Assembly: GCA_016647705.1 (NCBI GenBank)
Contig: CM028336.1
Coordinates: 1,054,001 to 1,118,000, forward strand
Direction of reading: 5' to 3'
Length of the DNA: 64,000 bases
Source of the DNA: Eucommia ulmoides
Lineage: Eukaryota > Streptophyta > Magnoliopsida > Garryales > Eucommiaceae
Shown: piece by piece, positions 38,276-55,036 of the stretch
How the letters are laid out: every line of letters starts with the position of its first letter
Position numbering within the stretch: position 1 is the first letter of the stretch
Notes under the pieces: generated by a model
The model's input: only the letters and a program-made list of their open reading frames with translations
The model's database searches: none
What the model was told of the DNA's origin: nothing
Position numbers and translations under genes: made by a program

Positions 38276-38691
38276 GAGTGTGTTTGAGTGGATGAAAAAT
38301 GAATGGAAAAAAAAATGAAAATGAAAATGCAATAGAAAATGAAAAAAAAAAAAACATGTTCGGTTGAATGAAAAATGGAAGGGAAAAGAAAATAGGATGG
38401 ATAAAACATAATTTTTGAGACAATTTTTTTTCCTCACAAATTTGGGAGGAAAATTATTAAAGGTATCAAAATTACAATTATAGCTTTAATAATATATTTT
38501 TTAATTTATTTTTGTAATATATAAGGGCAAAATAGTAAATAACTTTAAGGTGAATTATTTTCCCTTGTTTCGTTTTCTTTCCCAACCAAACAACATTAGG
38601 GAAAATAATTTTCCTTTCACAATGGATAAAAATATTATTCTCTCATTTTCTTTTTCATTTTTCTTTTCCATCCTTCCAACCAAACATAATC
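38276..38691. mobile_element. MITE (416 bp) with TTTG-rich inverted ends
   Basis: Left end gagtgtgtttgagtggatg and right end complement gattatgtttggttggaag form imperfect terminal inverted repeats. Purine-rich aatgaaaatgaaa on the left mirrors pyrimidine-rich tttcattttcttttc on the right. Flanks are tta / ata, an imperfect 3-bp target duplication. Confidence 0.6.
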
Positions 38692-39804
38692 ATATCATGT
38701 CTAGCCAAATATAAATTGTCTATTTATAGCATGAGTGAATTGAATCACTTGCGAAATTAATTATTTTTTAACAATATATTTACTTATATATAAAAGAAAA
38801 GAAAAAATATGATTTATGTATTTTTTAATTTTTTTGTCACACAAAACATCGAACGGTTAAAAAAATATAAAAATATATAGATTTTTTATATTCGTCTAAT
38901 TTTAATATATAACTTTTTAGGCACAAAGAACGAAATTATATTATATATATAATCTTATTATATATATATATATAATATAATCTTATTATATATATTCGTC
39001 TAATCTTATTATATATTAACCTAGAAATTTTATATTTGAAATAATTTAAATGATATGATGGACTATAAAAATGATATTGATAGTCAAATTAAGAGGTTAT
39101 ACAACTTATCAAACATGACAACTTTAAATTATTCAATTTAATTTGTTTTGACTTTTGATGTAAGTTGTTTTCAACTAGAATGACCTTGCAACCATTGTTT
39201 TTTTTCCTCCCAACCACTCACATTTTTTATTGGTCAATAGTTTAATTTTCTATTTTAATATTAACTTAAATATAAATCATCTGATTATATTGTGTCTTGT
39301 GTTTTATTTCCACAGTCGATCTGTTATATCTTTAATTAAATACTTCTAATCAAGGTTCGCATCGTCTGCCGCTTACACCATCCGCTACTGTCCGTCATCA
39401 AACTTCAGGATTCTGGGTGCCAAAGTCAGGCCGCCGGCGTTAGAATGTGTTTAGTTCATAGTACTATTTTAGTTACATGTAACTATTTTAATGTATTTTC
39501 AATTGCATTTTAAGTTTATTTTTAGTTATATTTTAGTATGTATTCACGTAATTTTTTGGTGATTGTCAGGCAAAAAATTAGTTGAATATAACTAAAAATA
39601 ATTATGGTGACCGGTGACTGAAGTTTTGGCGACTCGTTGTGGCCAAAATCTGGCTTCCAAAGTCTGGCGCCTAGCGGTGGCAGAGCGACGGTTGGTGACA
39701 CAATTCTAGTTGAAACATCAATATTTTCATAAACTCTAATTGATAGGACTAAAACTAAAGTATTTTTTAGAACTTTTTATTAATTTGGTATTATTATTAT
39801 TATT
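38692..39804. other. Intergenic, AT-rich, no gene seen
   Basis: Contains (TA)n-rich sequence at about 38935-39010 and a small GC-richer patch at 39355-39445. No supported feature. Confidence 0.45.
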
Positions 39805-40284
39805 CCACCATATGTTTATTCTATTTCTATGTATGACAATATCTATATTATAAATTAGGTCGATTTTAAAAATTTATTTTCATTAAAGGTTGGAATTGAT
39901 TTTAAAAAAATGAGCAAATGAGATTAGATTATCGACGCACTTGGAGAAAAAAATTCACTACAAAATTTCACACTCTCACTTTGAAGGCTGTTGAATTAAA
40001 TTATATTTTATATTTTTAAGTTTTGCGTTTGTATTTCATCGGTTATAAAATAAAAAATCGATATAGTGTCTTCAAGCACACATAATCATAATCTCTAGTT
40101 ATTCAATAAGTTGATTATCTAATTACAAAAAATGCTAAAAAAATATAAAAGATTAAAGAAAATATTATTAAATTATCTTTCAAATAAATTACTTATAATT
40201 ATTAAGTTTTTTAGGTAACATCAATTAGATTCAATCTGATAAGTTACGTTAGCTGTTGAATTTATCTTTGATTTTATAATTAAC
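39805..40284. repeat. Direct repeat S, left copy (480 bp)
   Basis: Starts ccaccatatgtttattctat and ends tttataattaac. It matches 44730-46273 in the same orientation, where the copy is split by a MITE. This left copy is the empty site for that insertion (aaaagattaaagaaaa at about 40147-40162). Confidence 0.8.
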
Positions 40285-40683
40285 ATTAATTAAAATTGTT
40301 GATCCTAAAATTTTAATGGACAATTAAATGTTGATATTTTTTGTGGAACTAACGAGTTTATTGAGTGTTTCAGTGTAAAAGTTTCATTGATGATATTATC
40401 ATGAAAAAATTGTTGAAGATGCTAAGGATGCTAAGAGACAATCAAAGAGTTAGACATTAAGAGATTGAAGATCCTGAAGAATTTAGGTGAAAACAAATCA
40501 AACTAATTTTTACTCTTAATGTATCCCGATTAGGATTACACTGGACACAAAAATGAATTTATATTTATGTGTGTTTTTATTAGGGTCTTAATTAATTAAC
40601 ATATTTGCTCCAATATGAAATTGAAGAAGAAATATTGACCTTAGAAAGATTAGTGTTTAAAATTGATTAAAAGTGTCAATTAA

Positions 40684-43600
40684 GATGGCGTTTGGTTAGT
40701 GTTCCCACTTTTCTCAACCCAACTGGGATGGGTTGGGTTGAGTTGGTGATCGCTAAAAAATAATACTCTTTTAATGGTACTGCGATACTGATGTAATACG
40801 GTGTTCAAGTAGGGTGTCAAACCATAGAGATTGATCTTGTAATCATCGATTTCTAATTATTTTTCTTTCCGAAATGAAAATAAATTTTGATTTGATCCTT
40901 TACTAGGTACCTATAAAGCTATTCTTAATGCCGCTGGCTTTGCTTATGACCCTTAATGACCCATTTAGGAATAATCAATTCATGGGGCGGTTGGAGTTTT
41001 AGATGAGAGACTCTAAAGAATCTGGGTATTTGGAGTTACAAAGGTGTAGCCGGGGCACATATTTTCTTTTCTGGATTATGCTTCTTGGCATTAGAACTTG
41101 CTGGGTCGGAGCGTAGACGAGCGAGCAGAGCCCAGGAAACAGGAAAGCCCGTCATAGAGCAATCGACTCACCAATTCCTTCATTATTTACAACGATCCTG
41201 TTGGACGAGCAACTCTTTCTATTCGCTTCACGAACCAACCTCCCCGCTGCTGCTATTTGTTAATGCATCACTGCCCGAACGAACTGACCTTAGAGGGTGT
41301 CGAACTGGCTATCAGAGCCATTCATTCCAGAACCATACTTGCCTACGTCAGTTCTCATAGCGAGGCTTAGGCCGGAGGAGGCTAGGGGCGGCCCCCCAAT
41401 TCTCAACCCTGACGGTGTGTTTTATAGCAAATGCATTCGGACGTTTTCTAGGATCAAAAGGAACCGCTATAATGACCACCCCAGAATTTCTCCTTCCTTT
41501 ATTCCTCCAGCTGGGGTATCAGCTACAACAGCGTTATTCACATTGGAGGATTGGGAAAGAGCAGCCCTAGACTTTGGTTCTTAGGAATGATTCATCCCTA
41601 TGCTATGTATGATTCATCGGATTATTCTTATGCGTCTTCGGTGGGTAATTTAACGTAGTGAAGCTTAACAAGTAATGCCGAAGCCGTTGGGTTGCACGCC
41701 AAAGCGCAACAAGTTTTTTCGAGAAGCGAGTCATTCTCTTCAAGTGAAGCGCTTGCTGAGGTAGTTAATGGCCTCTCCGCTGTCTATGCTATGGCCGCCG
41801 CCTGACTCTGTCGTACAACAACTGACGGTCTCTCCACCATTCATTCGCAGAAGCGTCAATCTTCTAAAAATAGAAAGACGTTTCTATATCTGGGTTTTAA
41901 TATAAGAAAAATAAAATACTAATCTAAAACAAATAAAAATAGATAACCGAGTTAGGAATTGCGAGTTTCCTATTTTGAACTCATGTGGGTTTCGTATTTT
42001 CTTTTTAATTCAAATTTGTGTAAACGAGTGTTCCTAATTATAAGTCGGAACTACTCAGAAATATTCAATTTATTATTTTTCGGCATGATTTATATTCGGT
42101 ATGTAATTCTTACGTTCTCTAATATAGGGTAAATTACAATTTAGGCATAAACCATCTAAACCAATTATTAAATCACAATAATACGATTGTATTATCGTTA
42201 GATCTAGATCACAGGTACTAGATCTAACGTTCTAGAAGTAATTGAATCTAAAATTCAAAATCTCTACAAGAACACTTTGAAAATAAATCCAACCACAGTG
42301 AAACTATTTAAAACACAATATTCCTCATCACACAATAGTTCACACACAACCCAAAATTAAATTAAAAATATAATATTACATCAAATCCAAAATATTTATC
42401 CGAATCCTAACTTAGCTAAAGGGACTAGCCGTTTATAGCGGTTATTCTTTCCAAGAATATGTTTAACAATTGCTCCATGAAGAATTTCATACCAAAATCC
42501 AGCCGGAAAAAAAAAAAAAAGGAAAAAAATATAGAAGAAGAAGAAGAATTGGACAGCCGAGTGAATAATGAAGATAAAACGTGGAAAAAAAGAAAAAGAA
42601 AAAAATGGAAAAAAATGAATATAAAGTGCAGTGCCCAAAATCCCACTGTTTGGCCACTTTCCTCAATTAATTCCATTTCCTTTTTTGAATGGCCTTAATT
42701 ATTGGCCATTTATGGCCATTATTCTCAGCAGTAATGGTCCCAAGTTGATCCGCAGTGGTTTGGGGGTCGGAGTGGCTCGCGAGTCGTCGTCAATTTTGCC
42801 TCCATTTTTGGTCCTTTTTCAGTTTTGTTTTGTCCCAAAATATAAGATTTTTGCTCCAATTCCGAAAATCTAAATAAATAAATAAATAAATAAAATTATA
42901 CTAATTTAATTTATTTAAAAGAATAACAAAATGTAGACTAGTGATATTAAATCGTGTAAAATGTTCCGTGATCAGTTGGGTTAAGAATTTTGTTTCCTGT
43001 TGGGAACATAATTGCGTTTGGTAACGATAATTTTTTTTGTACTGGGAACATAATCGCGTTTGGTAACGATATTATCCTAAAATTGATTTCAGATGTTTTA
43101 GCAAAAAATTCCCAAATCAAGAACCAACCCTAGAATTAGTTTCAGAAAATTCAACCAAAACGCCAATTAAAAGTAAAAATCCTCAAATCAAGAACCAACC
43201 CTAGCACTGATTTCATGAAATTCAACCAAATCAAAATCAATTCACAAACTAAAATCGAAACCCTAAATCAATTCACAAATCGAAATCGAAACCCAAATCA
43301 ATTCACAAATCAAAATCGAAACCAAAATTCAGAACGAAATCGAAATCATTGAACAAAAATCGGTGGCGGTGGCGATGGCGACGGTGAAGACGATTGCGAG
43401 GAGGTGGACGACATCGATGATTGCGTGGGATTGCGAGGAGGTGGACGACATCGATGATTGCGTGGGATTGCGAGGAGGTGGACTCACCGACGGCGAAGAC
43501 GATTGTGAGGAAATCGAAATCGAGAGAGAGAGAGAGAGCTTACGGTGGAGACGATGACGACGAACAATGGTGATGAGCGAAGAATAATGAAGTTGGAAGA

Positions 43601-43873
43601 ACAAAGGAAAATGATCGTGAGACGTTGGAATGAAGTGGGATGGATTTGGCTCATTAATAATTTTGTAAATATCAAACGTGTCCTTACTTGGGTTGAGTTT
43701 TTTTGGCACAAAAAAACAACAAAAGTATTTTTGAACCTCCTTTCTTTAGGATTTTGAGAATCAATTCTCATTTTTTGAATTGAGTTGGGTTGAGTTTTGT
43801 GTTTGCCAAACGCATTCCCAAACACCAATTCCAAAATTTTTGGGTTGGGTTGGAAACACTAACCAAACGGGGC
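40684..43873. mobile_element. Tourist-like element (3.2 kb) with nested insertions
   Basis: Inverted ends gcgtttggttagtgttccca (left) and ccgtttggttagtgtttcca (complement of right) are flanked by TAA on both sides (40681-40683 and 43874-43876). Much of the interior is probably later insertion, including the organelle-like block. Inside the right part (43380-43480) is a short GA-rich tandem repeat of about 38 bp (attgcgaggaggtggacgac). Confidence 0.65.
40890..41870. other. Organelle-like (possibly mitochondrial) insertion
   Basis: About 1 kb with clearly higher and more even GC than its AT-rich surroundings and many intact CpG sites. It contains short open stretches (41085-41360 and 41297-41584) that match no gene I recognise. 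The texture resembles plant mitochondrial intergenic DNA. No conserved organelle gene was identified, so the origin is tentative. Confidence 0.4.
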
Positions 43874-43919
43874 ATAAGTTAACCGAGAAAAGAAATCGGT
43901 TAAAGGATCGAAAACGTCG

Positions 43920-44280
43920 AAGATTGGAGTTAAAATAAATTAAGGAGGAAATGTTTTAGTAAGAATTGGTCAACCGACTAATAAGGATCTGTCAACCGAT
44001 GAGAAGTGGCTGAGAATTGGAGATGTCTCTAGATCGATCGGTCAACCAACCGACGGGAGATCGGTCGATCTATGGCCGATACCTAAACTCTCTGAATCGA
44101 TCAGTCGACAGACTATGGCCGAAAAATGGCCTAGGGAGCATCCTGAATCGATCAGTCAACCAATACATGGAAGATTGGTCGATCGACTGGAGAATATGTT
44201 TGGCTTGGGTTACAACCTAAATCGATCAGGCGATTGATATGTTTTGGTCAGTCAACCGATGGTGTTGTTTCAAGATTGAA
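43920..44280. repeat. Cluster of atcgatcggtcaac-type motifs
   Basis: Seven or more near-repeats of the form (g/a)atcgatc(g/a)gtc(a/g)a occur in both orientations within 330 bp. Examples are at about 44031 (tagatcgatcggtcaacc), 44068, 44095, 44146, 44176 and 44220. Such clusters occur in some plant LTRs; with tataaat at about 44583 this may be an LTR remnant. Confidence 0.4.
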
Positions 44281-44729
44281 TGATTTCGTGGATTTGATAA
44301 AAAAAAAATAGCCGTTATTAGCCGTTTTTTAGTAAATATCTTGAAGATATTCTGGGAATTTGAGTATATTATAGATATATTGTTGTTATTTTGATATCCC
44401 TAAATACATGTTGTATATATTTTAAGTGTTTCTCAAATTGATACATTAATACTTTCTATCCTATTGATTTGAGATTAAAAAATGTTTGAGGGACTTAATT
44501 GAATGATTTGAAAGTTATAATTAAATGAATTGAATCAGAATTGAGTCATATCAATATATAGGTTCTGTTTCAAATCAGTATTTATAAATCTACGTTTTTC
44601 ACTTGTGAGTAATCCCAATCAATCAAGAACTGAGTGTTCATGAGCTTTCTGAGAGTTATCATTCTGAGATTATATTGAGCGATTATCATGAAATTTTTCT
44701 TGGGAATAAGTGTTGTGAATTTTGGCGTC

Positions 44730-46273
44730 CCACCATATGTTTTTTTCTATTTCTATATATGACAATACCTATATTATAAATTAGGTCGATTTTAAAAATT
44801 TATTTTCGTTAAAGGTTGGAAGTGATTTGAAGACAATGAATAGATGAGATTAAATTATCGATGCACTTGGGGAAAAAAATTCGCTACAAAATTTCACACA
44901 CTCACTTTGAAGGCGGTTGAATTAAATTATATTTCGCGTTTGTATTTATTTGGCTATAAAATAAAAAATTGATATAGTGTCGTTAGGCACGCGTAATTTC
45001 TAGTTATTTAATAAACTGATTATCTAATTATAAAAAATGCTAAAAAATATAAAAGATGAAGGTTGTATTAGGGTAAGAGATTTAGGGGAGGGATTTCATT
45101 TGGGTAAGGGATTTCAAAATTATTTTTTTAATAAATATTTCATTTGGGTATTAGGTAAGAAGAATTTGTAAAATCCCTTTAGGGGTAAAAGAGAGGATTT
45201 GAAAATCCTTTTGAAATAAGTGTAATTTCACAAATCCTCCCAAGAGAGGATTTTATCAATCCTGTTCATCAAGCTTCTTCTTCTTCGCGATTGCGTCTTC
45301 GCTCTTTCACCTCCATCAATCTTCGCCACCATCTTCGTCGATCTTTACCGCCGTCTTCGTCCATCTTCGTCGTCGTTGTCTATCGTCTTCTTTTTTTTCG
45401 TTGTTGCTCTGTCGTCGCCGTTGTCCATTGTTCTTCTTCGTCGCCATCGCCGTCTTCTTCGCTCCTGACTCCTGACCGTCTTGCTCGTCTCCATTTTCGT
45501 CATCATCTTCGTCGCCTTCTTCTTTATTATTCAGGTTCGCCTTCTTCTTCCCTATTCAAGTTCGAAAAACCCTAAAAAATCATCTCCATTTTCACCCTAA
45601 AAAATCGTCGATCGAAATCGTCAATCGGGGTTGCAAATTTGCATACTCTATGCGAAATCGCTAATTAGGGTTTATCGATATTTCAAATTCTAATGTTTGA
45701 TTTCAATTTGTGTATTTTTGTGGATTTCGTCTCTCATTTCTTGTTGTTCATTGCCATTTCTTGCTTTCGTCACAGTTGATGGGCGATTTTTTGCCGTTCG
45801 TCCTTGTCGATGGGTGATTTCTTGTCGTTCGTCCCCATCGATGGGTGATTTCTTTCCTTTCGTCCCTTTATTCTTGCTTGATGGGAGATTTTTTTCCATT
45901 CGTAGATGAGCGATTTCTTTATTTTTGGAGATAAAGATTTCAATTTTGCGGTTTGTTGATGGGCGATTATAAATTATCTATCCAAATAAAAGAATTGTAA
46001 ATTACAAAATCAAATATTTTAGCTCAAATAGTTATTCAAATAAGGGATTTGTCAAATGATGGGATTTCAAAATTCAGAATTTTAAAAACTCATCATTTCA
46101 CAAATCTTTTGGATTTGTCAAATTCTTTACTCAAACGCAACTTAAAGAAAATATTATTAAATTATCTTTCAAATAAATTATTTATAATTATTAAGTTTGT
46201 CAGGTAAAATCAATTAGATTGAATCTGATGAGTTATGTCAACTGTTGAATTTGTCTTTGATTTTATAATTAAC
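44730..46273. repeat. Direct repeat S, right copy, interrupted by MITE
   Basis: Matches 39805-40284 in two blocks: 44730-45057 and 46143-46273. The gap is exactly the MITE at 45061-46142 with its target duplication. Confidence 0.8.
45061..46142. mobile_element. Tourist-like MITE, family M1 (1.08 kb), with empty-site proof
   Basis: Ends ggttgtattagggtaaga and the complement of gttgcgtttgagtaaagaat, the same family as 17613-18349. Flanks are gaa (45058-45060) and taa (46143-46145). The empty site in repeat S reads gattaaag, so the target was TAA with one later change. The interior has cttcttcttcgcg-type sequence and short ORFs (for example 45291-45575) that I regard as repeat-derived. Confidence 0.85.
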
Positions 46274-46599
46274 TGACATGGATAATAATTTGATAGAATT
46301 AGAAAATATTTTTTATAAGAATAAAATATATAATTAGAACCCAAAATTGAATATATTCTCGTAATAATAAAAAAGAAAATAATTTTTTATTTCTTTTCGA
46401 TGGAATTAGTCGGAAAGTAAATTTTGAACACTAAATAGGCATATTAGATAACCGCTCCACTATGCCTTTTTTTTTTTTTCAAAATGGTGATAGTGACCTT
46501 AATTAATATAATGTAAAAATTACGCAATATTCAAATTGTTGGTGGTACGAATGCGGTGCATTTGCGTCATTTCAATCATCAGCCTTTTTACGCTGATAA
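46274..46599. other. Upstream region of spermine synthase
   Basis: AT-rich putative promoter with a poly-T run at 46467-46481. No specific element assigned. Confidence 0.4.
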
Positions 46600-46761
46600 A
46601 ACGCCATTTTCGTCCAGACGAAGCTTTCCGAAGAAGACCTGCAAAATCTCTTCGATTCCTCCTTCCCGCCCGCCCCCTCACTCCATCTCCCGATTCCTCC
46701 AATCCTCTCTCTCTCTCTCTCTATCCGTTACTCGCATTCGGCATATCGCCATTAACAGCAG
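46600..46761 (+). other. 5'-UTR exon of spermine synthase (predicted)
   Basis: CT-rich leader (agacgaagctttcc to cattaacagcag) ending at a gtatgt donor (intron from 46762). The intron would run to the acceptor gtggttag at 48327, giving a roughly 1.57-kb leader intron with (CT)n tracts at 46766-46798 and 48040-48077. The start of transcription is approximate. Confidence 0.55.
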
Positions 46762-46765
46762 GTAT

Positions 46766-46803
<38 letters not shown>

Positions 46804-48036
46804 CGCTCATTCTCCGCCCTCTCCCTCTCTCTCTCGATGCATATACGTATATTGCTTTTGTTTCAGTAAATTTGGTAAGGATTGAAGTTTATTCTTCCTG
46901 GAGATGTTTCCGGCTGTGTTAAACCCTAGCTCGATGTTTTGATTTCCATGGAAGCTCGAAACAGAGGCATAAAAAACCTAAATTAGGTTTCCGAAATTTG
47001 AAATGTAGGAAAAATATTTGATAAAATCGGTGTTGAGTATCTGAGTTACTGTTAATTGGATTGGTTTCTTCTATCCTTTTGATTAGAATCCCGTACAATT
47101 TTTCATTCACGGATGCCAAAGGCTTTCTTCTAGATATCAATGCGACGCAAGCTGAAGAGAAATTCTTTTGATTCTAGCGTGACATTATTACGTAACTGTT
47201 TGTGCGTCTGAAGCTTTATCTGAGCTTCTAACCTGTTTGAAAAGTATTAGTTTTTTAATTTGAGGGTGATTAGGTTGCATCTGTATTTGGGTATGATTAA
47301 TTTTTTTGTACTTTAAAATTGGCCAAATTATTCTTCATTACTATTTATTGTAAGATTCGTTTCTAGACTTCCTTTTTTGCTTATTTTATTATTTTCTTTC
47401 CTTTTTTACTCATCATTGGCTCGGTTATAAATTAAAAACCCTCTTTGTGGTTAAAGTTGTATCACTTCTTTCTGGTATTCTCCTTCTTTCTTTGTCTGCG
47501 GGCTTGCTCTTCCCCCCCCCAAACCCCAAGTTTTGTTGAACTATTTGCGTCTTAGTATAATTTTGATGTTTGCAGTATTTTTTTTGTTCGATTTGATTTT
47601 GCAAACATTAGAATTAATTGGTTTGTATCGTATTTAGGAGTCGAATCATCTTTGATGGAGAGGATTTAGTGCATATTAATAATCTAATTCATGTTGGCCT
47701 CAGACTTGGTGGTTTTGTGTCTTTTGTTTCTTCATGCTGTGTCCGTTGGTTAAGGTTTTGAGTTTTGTCTTATTTAGATAGTTCCGGCTTTTTGTTAAAC
47801 CCCATGTTGGTTTTCCAGAGAAGTTTAGAAATTTGTTTTTTCTTTTTATTTCTTTTTATTGTTTTTTTATTTTTTAGGAAAGGGAAGTTAGAAACTCCAT
47901 CCAAAATTGCACTCCAAAATTAACTTGCTGCGCTGTGTCCTTGTGAGTGTGATGAGAAGTCGTCAAGAGTCAAGAGCAATTCTGGAGTGTGAATAGAGAC
48001 TCATTGAAATAATCATGCAAGTGTGCAAGTTTTGAA

Positions 48037-48080
<44 letters not shown>

Positions 48081-48358
48081 GAGTATGTAGTCAACAAGAA
48101 ATAGCAGTTGCAAACTTCCCAAAATTTTTACTTTTGATTTTAATGCTAGGCAAGCATGGGATAATCTTTTTATCGAGTAGTTTCTTGCATCAATGATGAC
48201 TTTATTGTGATTATTGTCTTCTCTAGTTGGTTTGAGCTTTATATTGTGATGGAAAGTTGGTTCCTTTTCGTATGACTGTTGTTGATTAAAATATTATTGT
48301 CTATTAAATATATATTTCTGTGGTTAGAGACTGGAGCTGGAGAAGAAAAAGATAATAT

Positions 48359-53428
<5,070 letters not shown>

Positions 53429-54030
53429 GATTCTCCGGCTCCGGCATACCCTTCCCTCTTTTGTCGATCGATATATATTATAAGGCCGTGTTTGGGTAGT
53501 AGTAGGAGGATGATTATTAGTATTGCTTGTAATAGGAGGTCAATCTGATGGATTGCTATGTATTGCTATATGAATGACTTATGCATCATTTTAACAAGAC
53601 AATGAACTATTTGAACTCGATTTGAGTTTTACCTTTTTATTTGGAAAATTAGTAGATTGTTCGGGAAATAAGTCGTTTATAATTTTTTTCATTGTACTCT
53701 GTACTCATCAAGGTTGAAATTCAACTTTAGTCCTTTGTTCTTTCAACATTAAATCTTAAATTGTGTTAAGTTAATTTAGAATGTACACACATGGAGTAAT
53801 TTCGTGTTTGACGCGTGGTTAATTTTCGTCATAAAAAATGATGAAGTTTTTGATTTGGACTGATTTCATACAATTTGGATAATTCAAGATTCAATGTATT
53901 TAAATTGGGAGTAGGTGAGTGCAGAGTGGATATTTTTGGTATTTGTTTTTTCATTTTTAATTAGATTGAATCTATAAAATTAATGTTAAGTTAGACGTGA
54001 TATTTATATTTGGTATCATAGTTGATGTTA
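53429..54030. other. 3' UTR of spermine synthase and intergenic
   Basis: Begins with the 3' UTR (polyadenylation-like AT-rich sequence at about 53490-53600). No further gene seen before the MITE. Confidence 0.5.
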
Positions 54031-54040
54031 ATTAAAATAT

Positions 54041-54804
54041 GGGTTTATATCAAAGACCTCTTCTATGGTTTTGCACTAAACCAGAACCAGATACCTCCAT
54101 TGTAGTTTAATCCCAATCACCGTCTTTATTTATTTTTTAGTGTTAAAACTTAAAAGACATAAATGTCCTAATGTTATTTTTTAAAAAATTAATGATTTTA
54201 TTTTTATAAAAATTCATTAACTCCTCTTTATTTTGAAAATTATATTTTTTACTCTTAATATTTTAAATAGCTATATTTGCCACCACCACTCACCGCCATC
54301 GCCCCATCACCACCGGCACCGCCACCATCCACCACCGCCGGCCCCACCATCCACCGCCACCACCTATCGCCGCCGCCATCACCGGCCTCCACCACCACTA
54401 CCCCCACCCTCCACCACCACCGCTGCCACTACTGCCGGAGAGTGAGAGAGGGGATGGTGGTGGGGAGAGAGAGGGGAGATAAAGATATTTTTTATTTTTT
54501 TAATAAAAGGGTTAATTTTTTTTTTAGATGGGGATGTTAGTGTAAAAAATAAAAGATGAAAATATACATATAGAAAAATTAAAGGGTTATTTATATATTT
54601 TTAATTTTTAATTACTTAATCATTTTTAAATAGTTAAAAGTAAAATTGTCATTATAATAAAAAAAAAATTAATAATTTTTTATCTATAAGGGAAGTAAGT
54701 GATAATTGACTAAAAAAGATAAAGAGTTGACTGAGATTTGCAAAACTATAAAGGAGGTATCTAATTTAGTGTAAAATTATAGGAGAGGTAAATGATATAT
54801 ACCC
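54041..54804. mobile_element. Mutator-type MITE (764 bp) with 10-bp target duplication
   Basis: Long imperfect terminal inverted repeats of about 70 bp: gggtttatatcaaagacctc on the left and the complement of gggtatatatcatttacctc on the right. Flanked by the exact direct repeat ATTAAAATAT (54031-54040 and 54805-54814). Target duplications of 9-10 bp with long TIRs are typical of Mutator-like elements. The interior has a ccaccaccaccg-rich tract (54280-54440) giving Pro-rich spurious ORFs. Confidence 0.85.
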
Positions 54805-55036
54805 ATTAAAATATTATAAGCCCTGAAAAATAAAAATAAATTGAGAATTGATAAATTTAAAAAAAAATATAACACAATTAATAAAAAAAAAAAAAATTAA
54901 TTTTATTTTTTCCCTTTAAGACAATTATAAAATTACGTCATTATTATTATTATGTTGGGGTTGGAGGATAAATGGTTCATAAAATTTGGGGCAAAATGTG
55001 TAAATATGGTTATATATACAAGTAAAATTTAAATTT
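54805..55036. other. Intergenic with short direct repeat
   Basis: AT-rich. The stretch ggttggaggataaatggttc (about 54960-55010) resembles ggctggaggataaataggcc at about 56623-56670, so the E repeat that follows sits between two related direct repeats. Confidence 0.4.

Noticed and set aside
41280-41320. Primer-binding site (tggctatcagagcc)
   Set aside because: One extra base compared with the initiator-Met tRNA complement, and no adjacent LTR end.
39805-46273. Complete LTR retrotransposon bounded by the S repeats
   Set aside because: No TG/CA termini, tRNA primer site, polypurine tract or polyprotein ORF.
54233-54540. Pro-rich protein ORFs
   Set aside because: Produced by the ccaccaccg tract inside the Mutator-type MITE; no start context or splice support.
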